From positions 1-5,457 of the forward strand of contig JAGGSD010000157.1 in assembly GCA_021159265.1 (NCBI GenBank): a stretch of DNA of 5,457 bases, given 5' to 3'. A program made the position numbers and the translations under genes. Below are positions 1-5,457 of this stretch, in pieces. This DNA comes from Syntrophobacterales bacterium (GTDB lineage Bacteria > Desulfobacterota > Syntrophia > Syntrophales > UBA6807). The notes under the pieces are model-generated. The model worked only from the letters and a program-made list of their open reading frames with translations. It had not been told where the DNA came from and ran no database searches. How positions within the stretch are numbered: position 1 is the first letter of the stretch; the number at the start of each line of letters is the position of its first letter.

Positions 1-1
1 C

Positions 2-355
2 GTACAATTTATGGGTATAAAGAGAAAAAGCCGTTCCATTATCTGGGTATCAAATCGATTGGTTATGCCTATTCGAACAGAAAGTGAAGATGGACATGTT
101 ACTGAGCTGAGGAAGATTAAATCAGGCCGCCAGCCTTCCAGGCTTTTTGAAGTTCCGCCAGGTTACAAAAAGGTTGCGAATATGATGTTACTATTTAGCG
201 AATCTTCTCATGATGAAGCTGAAGGTCTTGAGGAAGGCAGCAATGTTGATAAAGAAAAGGGATCTTTCTTTAAATTGCCTGAAAATCTTTCGGATAAACT
301 TCCCAAGGGAATCAAATGGCCTTTTGGGGACAATAAAGAAGCCGGCAGTAAATAA
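2..355 (+). CDS. C-terminal part of a DUF4412/LolA-like envelope protein (5' end outside window)
   Basis: The reading frame is open from base 2 to a TAA at 353-355. An ATG sits at 11, but the ten bases before it hold no ribosome binding site, and the residues after it look like the middle of a domain, so the true start is probably upstream of the window. The visible part reads WVSNRLVMPIRTES, then VTELRKIKSGRQPSRLFEVPPGYKKV. This order (a 'W-S-x-x-x-x-P-I/K' strand, then a 'QP-x-x-LFEVP-x-GYKK' end) is the pattern I associate with the C-terminus of DUF4412 proteins, which are exported and have a LolA-like fold; the family call is from memory of that pattern. After GYKKV comes an extra tail of roughly 55 residues, acidic in its first half (DEAEGLEEGSNVDKEKG) and rich in Lys and Pro in its second (LPENLSDKLPKGIKWPFG). 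Function is not known. The next plus-strand gene begins 234 bases later, so co-transcription is uncertain. An independent 114-residue protein starting at 11 cannot be excluded. Confidence 0.6.
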   Translation, partial: VQFMGIKRKSRSIIWVSNRLVMPIRTESEDGHVTELRKIKSGRQPSRLFEVPPGYKKVANMMLLFSESSHDEAEGLEEGSNVDKEKGSFFKLPENLSDKLPKGIKWPFGDNKEAGSK

Positions 356-360
356 AATAT

Positions 361-380
361 ACGCACAATTGGATGCGTTT
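361..380 (+). terminator. Weak candidate intrinsic terminator after the first gene
   Basis: Five bases after the first gene's stop codon, ACGCA (361-365) can pair with TGCGT (374-378) around an 8-base loop, followed by a short T run (378-380) that is broken at 381. The stem is only 5 bp and the T tract is poor, so this is a suggestion only. Confidence 0.25.
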
Positions 381-464
381 CATAGCCTCATCATAATTTT
401 CGGGAAGAAGGATTTGTGAAGTGATTTTGTTTATAGATTGCAGAAAGATAGCAATTTGAGTTTA

Positions 465-518
465 TCCCCGACAGAGATCGTTCCGGGGGAAAATATTGGA
501 GTATGGTTCTATTGAACC
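465..518 (+). other. Hairpin-forming stretch in the leader before the SH3 gene
   Basis: The gap 356-589 contains no gene that I can support. It does contain two small hairpins: CCCCG (466-470) with CGGGG (484-488) around a 13-base loop, extendable by one U-G pair (465/489), and GGTTC (505-509) with GAACC (514-518) around the 4-base loop TATT. Neither is followed by a T run, so neither looks like a terminator. They may be part of the untranslated leader of the SH3 gene or may be chance. I recognise no known riboswitch or small RNA. No clear sigma-70 promoter is visible; TTGAAC at 512-517 with TATCCA 16 bases downstream is a poor match. Confidence 0.25.
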
Positions 519-573
519 GGATGCGACATCAGCTATCCAGTAGAAGTGGCTGAAGTCCCTACCATTTTTAAAG

Positions 574-578
574 AGAGG
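574..578 (+). promoter_or_regulatory. Ribosome binding site supporting a TTG start
   Basis: AGAGG (574-578) lies 11 bases before the TTG at 590-592. An in-frame TAA at 569-571 closes the frame just upstream, and the only other candidate between them is a CTG at 584. The next in-frame ATG lies well inside the SH3 domain (residue 52) and would remove the signal peptide. The TTG is therefore the best start, although the spacing is a little long. Confidence 0.5.
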
Positions 579-589
579 TATTACTGAGA

Positions 590-1279
590 TTGAAAGATTA
601 CTTGAATTTACCGGTTTGTATTTTAGCTGTAATAGTGTTGTGTTTAACAGCTCAGGATAGTTGGGCTACCAATAGTTATGTGACAGATTCTTTTAGAATT
701 ACTCTTCGTACCGGGCCCAGTAGTGGAAACAAAATTATTGCTATGCCTGAATCCGGGACATCTGTACAAATTCTGGATTCTGAGGGCGATTGGAGTCAGA
801 TTCGCATTTTAGAAGGGAAAATGAGCGGGAAAGAAGGTTGGGTATTGAGCCGGTATTTGATGACTCGTTTGCCCTGGAAAAAGCAATTAGAATTGTTAGA
901 AAACGGGACAAAGAAACTGAAAGAGAAGATGCCTCTTGTGGAAAATAAATTAAAAGAAACTCTCCATCGGGAAAAAAATCTGATAATCAAGCTGCGGGAT
1001 ACCAGCAAGGCACTCGACACATTACAAGGGGAGTACGCATCGTTGAAGCAGGGTTCTGCTGACTATTTGAAACTAAAGGAAAAATATGGTGAAACTCATT
1101 CCGCATTGAAAACAGCTCAAGAAAAGGTTCGAAAACTGGCAGAAGAAAATAAAATAATGAGATCTTCGCAAGGGCTCAGGTGGTTTCTTGCAGGAGCCCT
1201 GGTGCTTCTTTTTGGTTTAATGATTGGTGTTATAATAGGAAAAAGGCAGAAAAAACAACGATCAACATTGATTTCTTAG
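590..1279 (+). CDS. Exported SH3b domain, coiled-coil, membrane-anchored protein (TIGR04211/YgiM-like)
   Basis: This complete 229-residue protein starts with TTG and ends with TAG. Residues 1-26 form a signal peptide: a Lys near the start, a hydrophobic stretch (LPVCILAVIVLCLTA) and a likely cleavage after SWA. Residues about 29-92 are a bacterial SH3 (SH3b) domain, with YVTDSFRITLRTGPSSGNKII at its start and a GWVLSRYL end typical of the fold. Residues about 97-190 are highly charged, rich in Lys, Glu and Leu, and predicted to be coiled coil. Residues 198-217 (FLAGALVLLFGLMIGVIIG) are a membrane segment, followed by a basic tail (KRQKKQR). This order and the RWFLAGA...GLMIG motif match the TIGR04211 'SH3 and anchor' family, to which E. 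coli YgiM belongs. The SH3 domain and coil should lie in the periplasm with the tail in the cytoplasm. SH3b domains often bind peptidoglycan or peptides, but the role of this family is unknown. It stands alone: a structured 234-base gap precedes it and a candidate terminator follows. Confidence 0.88.
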   Translation: MKDYLNLPVCILAVIVLCLTAQDSWATNSYVTDSFRITLRTGPSSGNKIIAMPESGTSVQILDSEGDWSQIRILEGKMSGKEGWVLSRYLMTRLPWKKQLELLENGTKKLKEKMPLVENKLKETLHREKNLIIKLRDTSKALDTLQGEYASLKQGSADYLKLKEKYGETHSALKTAQEKVRKLAEENKIMRSSQGLRWFLAGALVLLFGLMIGVIIGKRQKKQRSTLIS

Positions 1280-1308
1280 ACGCAATCCCGCATTAAGTAA
1301 TTCCTAAA

Positions 1309-1339
1309 CCTTTGCATAATATGCGGAGGCTTCATTTTA
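1309..1339 (+). terminator. Candidate intrinsic terminator between convergent genes
   Basis: CCTTTGCAT (1309-1317) pairs with ATGCGGAGG (1321-1329) as a 9-bp stem with two U-G pairs and a 3-base loop, followed by CTTCATTTTAT. It lies 29 bases after the SH3 gene's stop and best fits termination of that gene. Read on the minus strand, the two U-G pairs become A-C mismatches and the tail is TTTAGG, so it would stop rng transcription less well. The core GCATA-A-TATGC is a perfect inverted repeat. Confidence 0.5.
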
Positions 1340-1366
1340 TGATGTCTTGATGTTATCTTCATTACG

Positions 1367-2890
1367 TTATTGAAGCGGCGTAATCTGATAATCTTCCTGA
1401 TCGAAGTTGTGGTCGACTTTAATGAGAATTTTTTTGTTCAGTTCTTTTTCCAGTTTTTCTATCGTATTTTTCCCGTCCTCCAAGAGAAGAGTCGCCACGT
1501 CCGGATGAACGAGGACACAGACTGCCTTATCAAAATTGCTTGTTCTTTCTCGCCGAAGTTCTCTGAAAATCTCGTAGCATACGGTTGTTTTTGATTTTAC
1601 TGCTCCCATGCCTTTACAGCACGGGCACGGTTCGCACATGATTTTTTCAAGGCTTTTCCCTTTCCTCTGGCGGGTCATCTCTATAAGTCCCATTTCCGAT
1701 ATCTTCTGAATCTTTGTCTTGTTCTTGTCTTTTTCCATTTCGTCAGAGAGGGCATTAAAAACTTTTTCCCTGTTTAGCTCACTTTCCATGTCTATGAAAT
1801 CGATAATAATAATTCCCCCAATATTTCTCAGACGAATCTGGTAAGCTATTTCTTTCAATGCCTCTAAATTTGTGTTCAGGACGGTTTCTTCCAGATTCCT
1901 TTTACCTACATATTTTCCCGTATTGACATCTATCGAGCACAGGGCTTCTGTTTCTTCAATAATGATATATCCCCCCGATTTCAGCCAGACTCTTTTGTCC
2001 AAAGCCCTTTTTATATCCAGTTCAATTCCAAAGGCATCAAATATCGGTTGCTCCTCATCATAAAGTTTTATATGATATTTCACGTTCGGGAGAAAGGTTT
2101 TCGTAAATTCTATAATCCTTTGATATTCCTCCTTTGAATCGATAACTATTTTTTCAATGTTTTCCGTGAACAGATCGCGTATCGTCCGCAGGGTTATGCC
2201 AATGTCTTCATGTACCAGCCCAGGAATCCTTACACGATCTTTCTTATCCTCAATAGATTTCCAAACTCTTGAGAGATATTCAATGTCTGTTTTTAATTGA
2301 CTTTTTCCTTTGCCTTCGCTCACCGTTCTCGCTATGAGACCTTGTCCTTCAGGCCGCAGCTCTTCGAGAATATCTTTCAGCCGTGTCCTTTCCTTTTCAT
2401 CTGTAATTTGTCTTGAGATTCCTACATGTTGTACTGTAGGCATCAAAACAAGTCTTCTTCCCGGAAGAGATATGAGGGTTGTAACCCTGGCTCCTTTGGT
2501 TCCCATTGGTTCCTTTGATATCTGGACCAGAATTTCCTGTCCTTCCTGCAGGATGTCTTCTATTCGATATTCGGGTTCTTGTTGACGCCTTTTTTTTGTG
2601 TAGTCAATGGTATCCCAATCCCTCAGTTCATCTTCATTCATTAGAAAATCGAAGTCTGTGAAATCATGATACACATCCGATACGTGCAGATATGCAGCCT
2701 TATCAAAGCCAATATCAATGAAAGCCGCCTGCATTCCGGGGAGAACACGGACGACTTTCCCGATATATATATTTCCTGTTGTAGATTTTTCGTCTAATCT
2801 CTCTATATATAGATTTGAAAGGATATGGTTTTCGAGGATGGCGATTCTGGTTTCGTGTTCGGTACAGTTAAAAATCATTTCTTTGGCCAT
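1367..2890 (-). CDS. rng: Ribonuclease G (Rne/Rng family endoribonuclease)
   Basis: RNase G is a cytoplasmic, Mg2+-dependent, single-strand endoribonuclease. In E. coli it matures the 5' end of 16S rRNA and takes part in mRNA decay. With the ATG at 2890 the protein has 507 residues, close to E. coli RNase G (489). Domains seen: an N-terminal strand region (MAKEMIFNCT), an S1 RNA-binding domain (about 40-128; GNIYIGKVVRVLPGMQAAFIDIG, HVSDV), a 5'-sensor region including ART at about 187-189, and the DNase I-like catalytic part. Catalytic aspartates are D321 (SIDVNTG) and D364 (IDFIDM), 43 residues apart exactly as D303 and D346 of E. coli RNase E. The zinc-link is the CPCC at 422-425. It lacks the long C-terminal scaffold of RNase E, and the TVCYEI segment and C-terminal end resemble RNase G. 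The start is chosen because AGGAAG lies 7 bases before the ATG; a TTG at 2911 would add 7 residues and overlap the upstream gene. It is the second gene of a unit with the radical SAM gene. Confidence 0.95.
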   Translation of the reverse strand: MAKEMIFNCTEHETRIAILENHILSNLYIERLDEKSTTGNIYIGKVVRVLPGMQAAFIDIGFDKAAYLHVSDVYHDFTDFDFLMNEDELRDWDTIDYTKKRRQQEPEYRIEDILQEGQEILVQISKEPMGTKGARVTTLISLPGRRLVLMPTVQHVGISRQITDEKERTRLKDILEELRPEGQGLIARTVSEGKGKSQLKTDIEYLSRVWKSIEDKKDRVRIPGLVHEDIGITLRTIRDLFTENIEKIVIDSKEEYQRIIEFTKTFLPNVKYHIKLYDEEQPIFDAFGIELDIKRALDKRVWLKSGGYIIIEETEALCSIDVNTGKYVGKRNLEETVLNTNLEALKEIAYQIRLRNIGGIIIIDFIDMESELNREKVFNALSDEMEKDKNKTKIQKISEMGLIEMTRQRKGKSLEKIMCEPCPCCKGMGAVKSKTTVCYEIFRELRRERTSNFDKAVCVLVHPDVATLLLEDGKNTIEKLEKELNKKILIKVDHNFDQEDYQITPLQ

Positions 2891-2891
2891 A

Positions 2892-5390
2892 TTATAACTT
2901 CCTGTCTGCAAAAATGGGGGCTGTCTTTATGATTTTTGTTCTCTTTGCCATTTCGTCAGGGAGCCCGATAACGTTTTTTAATATTTCCCAGGGGCTTACC
3001 CCTCCATTTGAACCGAAACGCGATGATATATCAATCCTGTAATCCGTTTGGTCAAAGGAAAGAGCGCTGACAAATGGGCGTATATTTTTCCCGATGGTTT
3101 TGCCTTTTTTATTTCTCATGACGGTAAATGTTTCCAGGTCAAGAAAATTCTTGATTTTCTCCTCAAAATCAAATCGGTTTGAACCTGTCAGTGTCTCGGG
3201 AAGGTAAATCTCATAATGATATCCAGATATTATGTTGGATAATGAATCGGCCTCCAGCGGAATTTCTTCAATATCGAGAATTTTTAATCCGGAAGGCAAT
3301 GATGAATTGATGTTTTGAACAAGCCTTTCCATATCCTGCGGGGGATTTTTTATCTGAATATCTGCATACTCGCAACGACTTTCAATTCCCACCGGGCTCG
3401 CAAATGCAAAGGATATCTTCGGGTGGGGATGAAAGCCCACTGAAAATACAAATGTAAGGCCGCTTCTTCTTATGCTCCTCACGATGGCGGAAGAGATTTC
3501 CCGATGTGATAGCAAGCGTGAATCGCCATGCTTGGCAAATTTAATCCGGAATTTTTTTTCTTTTGCATATCGATCATCAATTTTCGATTTCTCCCTGTTT
3601 TCTGCTGGTTTTATGCTTGTATGATCTGTTGCGAGAATGACCTTCAGGTCTTTATCGCAGACGCCACAGTTATGGCATGTTCCAAATCGACAGTCTTCCG
3701 TCAGTTCCTCCCTGATAGCTTTTTCATATTCTTTTATAAGAAAGTCTTTACTTATACCACAGTCTATGCTGTCCCACGGCAGATTTTCACTCAAACTCTT
3801 CTCTTTCAAATAATCGGCAATATTAATGTTCGATGCTTGTATTGCCTGTTCCCACAGATCAAATCTGAACTGATCGCTCCAGCCGTCAAACCGACATCCC
3901 AGGGCGAAGGCCTTTGCTATCAGATTCCCCACGTTTTTGTCACCCCTGGATAGCACGCCTTCTAAAAGGCTCATTCTACCGTCGTGCCATTTTAGATTGA
4001 GGTTCCGGTGGCGGATATTCTTCTTAAAGAAATCCTGCTTTTCATGAATTTCATCCAGCCCTATCTGCCTTTGCCATTGAAACGGTGTATGCGGTTTCGG
4101 AACAAAAGTGGAGAGGCTTATGGTCACTTGCCTTTTACCACCTCCTTCTCTAAGCGTCCTGTAAGCGAGGTCTGTAATTCCTTCAAGATCTTCTTTTGTT
4201 TCGGTGGGAAGCCCCAGCATGAAGTAGAGTTTTAAGGATTTCCATCCGGCATCGAAGACATGTCTTGTGGTATTAAGGAGATTTTCTTCCGTGTTTCCCT
4301 TGTTTATAAGATTTCTGAGCCGTTGCGTTCCGGCTTCAGGCGCCAGGGTGAAGCTCGTTTTTCTCACCCGTTTTATCTGATCAATGAGTTTTTCTGTAAG
4401 AGTTTCCACCCTCATGGAAGGCAGAGCAAGTGCAATTCTTTGTTCGTAATATTCGTTCATCAAAAGAGTCAGAAGATATTCAATGAGTGAATAATCTCCT
4501 GAACTGAGTGATAAAAGGGAGATTTCATCATATCCCGTTGAGGAAAGCATTCCCTTGGCCATTTTCATCAGTTTTTCCGGGGTTCTCTCCCTGATTGGTC
4601 GCCAGACCATTCCCGCCTGGCAGAATCGGCATCCCCTGGAACAACCCCTTGCTATTTCCAGGCTAATTCTGTCATGAATGATTTTCATCAGAGGAATGAC
4701 AGGTTTATGGGGGAGAGACCACTTGTTTATATCAGTTACGACCCTCTTCCTGATCCTCTTTCCGTTCAGATGTATGGAGGGCACATAAACTCCGTCAATC
4801 GAGTCAAGCGAGATAAGGATATCTTGTTTCTTATATTTCTTTCTCTTTCCTTCCATTATGGCGCGGGATATTTCCAGAATAACTTCTTCTCCTTCGCCGA
4901 TAACAAATGCATCGAAAAATAGCAGGAGCGGTTCTGGATTGAAAGCACAAGGTCCACCCGCGATGATTATTGGTGAATCTTCTCCTCTGTCACCGGCGTA
5001 TATGGCGATGCCGCCGAGATCAAGCATATTCAATACATTTGTGTAAGACAGTTCATACTGGAGTGAAAACCCTACAATGTCGAATTGATTTAATGCTGTA
5101 CGGGATTCCAGGGAAAAGAGGGGAATATTCTTTTTTCTCATCCATAGTTCCATGTCGGGCCAGGGGGCAAAAACCCTCTCCGCTGCTATGGCAGGCTGAT
5201 TATTTAATGTGGAATACAGGATCTGAATACCCAGGTGTGACATTCCCACTTCGTAGACATCGGGAAATGCCAGGGCAAAAGTCAGTTTACATTTTGCCCA
5301 GTTCTTTTTGATTGAATTTATCTCTCCACCGATATACCTGCTTGGTTTCTGAACCTGAGCGAAGACTTCTTCTATTGATGAGTATTTCAT
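2892..5390 (-). CDS. Radical SAM protein fused to DUF2344 domain (TIGR03960 + TIGR03936)
   Basis: This complete 832-residue protein begins with ATG (MKYSSIEEVF). Residues about 13-240 match the N-terminal part of the TIGR03960 family, often labelled B12-binding: SRYIGGE, FPDVYEVGMSHLGIQILY, RVFAPWPDM, GFSLQYELSYTNVLNMLDL, IIAGGP. I see no DxHxxG cobalamin motif there, so B12 binding is a family label and is not shown by the sequence. Residues about 240-470 are the radical SAM core with C250-x3-C254-x2-C257 (ARGCSRGCRFCQAG), which should hold the SAM-binding 4Fe-4S cluster; LAPEAGTQRLRN and MLGLPTET are further conserved parts. Residues 567-578 form a second cysteine group (C567, C572, C575, C578). 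Residues about 613-810 are the DUF2344 / radical-SAM-linked domain (KFRIKFAKHGDSRLLSHRE, SVGFHPHPKISFA). In many Clostridia the two parts are, as I recall, separate adjacent genes; here they are one chain. Substrate and reaction are not established to my knowledge. It is the first gene of the unit with rng, hinting at a role in RNA or ribosome metabolism. Confidence 0.93.
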   Translation of the reverse strand: MKYSSIEEVFAQVQKPSRYIGGEINSIKKNWAKCKLTFALAFPDVYEVGMSHLGIQILYSTLNNQPAIAAERVFAPWPDMELWMRKKNIPLFSLESRTALNQFDIVGFSLQYELSYTNVLNMLDLGGIAIYAGDRGEDSPIIIAGGPCAFNPEPLLLFFDAFVIGEGEEVILEISRAIMEGKRKKYKKQDILISLDSIDGVYVPSIHLNGKRIRKRVVTDINKWSLPHKPVIPLMKIIHDRISLEIARGCSRGCRFCQAGMVWRPIRERTPEKLMKMAKGMLSSTGYDEISLLSLSSGDYSLIEYLLTLLMNEYYEQRIALALPSMRVETLTEKLIDQIKRVRKTSFTLAPEAGTQRLRNLINKGNTEENLLNTTRHVFDAGWKSLKLYFMLGLPTETKEDLEGITDLAYRTLREGGGKRQVTISLSTFVPKPHTPFQWQRQIGLDEIHEKQDFFKKNIRHRNLNLKWHDGRMSLLEGVLSRGDKNVGNLIAKAFALGCRFDGWSDQFRFDLWEQAIQASNINIADYLKEKSLSENLPWDSIDCGISKDFLIKEYEKAIREELTEDCRFGTCHNCGVCDKDLKVILATDHTSIKPAENREKSKIDDRYAKEKKFRIKFAKHGDSRLLSHREISSAIVRSIRRSGLTFVFSVGFHPHPKISFAFASPVGIESRCEYADIQIKNPPQDMERLVQNINSSLPSGLKILDIEEIPLEADSLSNIISGYHYEIYLPETLTGSNRFDFEEKIKNFLDLETFTVMRNKKGKTIGKNIRPFVSALSFDQTDYRIDISSRFGSNGGVSPWEILKNVIGLPDEMAKRTKIIKTAPIFADRKL
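2898..2903 (-). promoter_or_regulatory. rng ribosome binding site inside the upstream gene
   Basis: On the minus strand AGGAAG (2903-2898) lies 7 bases before the rng ATG (2890-2888). It falls within the last codons of the radical SAM gene, whose TAA (2894-2892) is separated from the ATG by one base. The layout fits translational coupling or re-initiation, and it decides in favour of the ATG over the upstream in-frame TTG at 2911. Confidence 0.75.
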
Positions 5391-5457
5391 AAAATTTCCA
5401 ACTTATTACAAACATTTTTACATAACATAAAAGTTTAGTGACATCACGCCTCTTTAT
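5391..5457 (-). promoter_or_regulatory. AT-rich leader of the radical SAM-rng unit with a weak ribosome binding site
   Basis: On the minus strand GGAA (5399-5396) lies 5 bases before the ATG at 5390 and is a weak but well-placed ribosome binding site. The rest of the 67 bases is AT-rich with several TATGT-like words, as expected near a promoter. I could not find a -35/-10 pair of good quality and spacing, and the promoter may lie beyond the window edge. Confidence 0.3.

Noticed and set aside
210..419. A 69-codon plus-strand frame overlapping the first gene and running past its stop
   Set aside because: It is in another frame of the first gene; it has no plausible domain, and the competing frame carries a recognisable DUF4412-like ending.
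455..514. A 19-codon frame starting with TTG in the 356-589 gap
   Set aside because: It has no ribosome binding site, is very short and lies over the hairpin sequences; nothing supports translation.
505..518. GGTTC...GAACC taken as a possible tRNA T-arm
   Set aside because: The loop is 4 bases and not the 7 of a T loop, and there is no acceptor stem, anticodon arm or D arm around it.
796..1020. A 74-codon minus-strand frame within the SH3 gene
   Set aside because: It is antisense to the SH3 and coiled-coil region; Phe/Ser-rich translation is what the complement of a Lys/Glu-rich coil produces.
2310..2585. A 91-codon open frame on the plus strand
   Set aside because: It is antisense to the S1 and 5'-sensor region of rng; Ser/Arg-rich composition mirrors the codons of the real gene.
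3528..3953. A 141-codon open frame on the plus strand
   Set aside because: It lies antisense inside the radical SAM gene, whose protein is well conserved throughout; the plus-strand translation is rich in Cys and Phe, shows no domain and has no ribosome binding site.
4970..5311. A 113-codon open frame on the plus strand
   Set aside because: It is antisense to the conserved N-terminal region of the radical SAM protein and its translation shows no recognisable family pattern.
5403..5457. Possible sigma-70 promoter for the radical SAM gene
   Set aside because: TAAAAA and TATGTT words could serve as -10 elements, but none has a -35 hexamer with more than a poor match at proper spacing.

Overview
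The window reads as a piece of a Gram-negative bacterial chromosome, most likely a deltaproteobacterial / Desulfobacterota-type lineage of moderate to low GC. This rests on three things: a single-chain fusion of a TIGR03960-type radical SAM protein with a DUF2344 (TIGR03936) domain, that gene lying directly before an RNase G gene, and an SH3b / coiled-coil / C-terminal-membrane-anchor envelope protein. The taxonomic statement is an inference; there is no rRNA or other marker gene here.

Layout. Left part, plus strand: (i) the 3' end of an envelope-type protein resembling the C-terminus of DUF4412 / LolA-like proteins (2-355), cut by the window edge; (ii) a 234-base gap holding small hairpins but no convincing gene; (iii) a complete gene with a TTG start for an exported SH3b-domain, coiled-coil, membrane-anchored protein (590-1279). 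Right part, minus strand: a two-gene unit reading right to left, first an 832-residue radical SAM / DUF2344 protein (5390-2892), then after one base the ribonuclease G gene rng (2890-1367). The plus- and minus-strand genes converge on an 87-base spacer (1280-1366) containing a hairpin that fits an intrinsic terminator, mainly for the plus strand. The last 67 bases (5391-5457) are the AT-rich leader of the radical SAM gene.

How the genes may work together. The ribosome binding site of rng lies inside the last codons of the radical SAM gene, so the two are almost certainly co-transcribed and probably translationally coupled. RNase G trims rRNA precursors and degrades mRNA. The radical SAM / DUF2344 protein has no established reaction as far as I know, but its tight link to rng suggests a role in RNA or ribosome metabolism. 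This pair is the most interesting content of the window. The two plus-strand genes look like cell-envelope proteins unrelated to the minus-strand pair. I see no mobile element, CRISPR array, tRNA, rRNA or clear sign of horizontal transfer.
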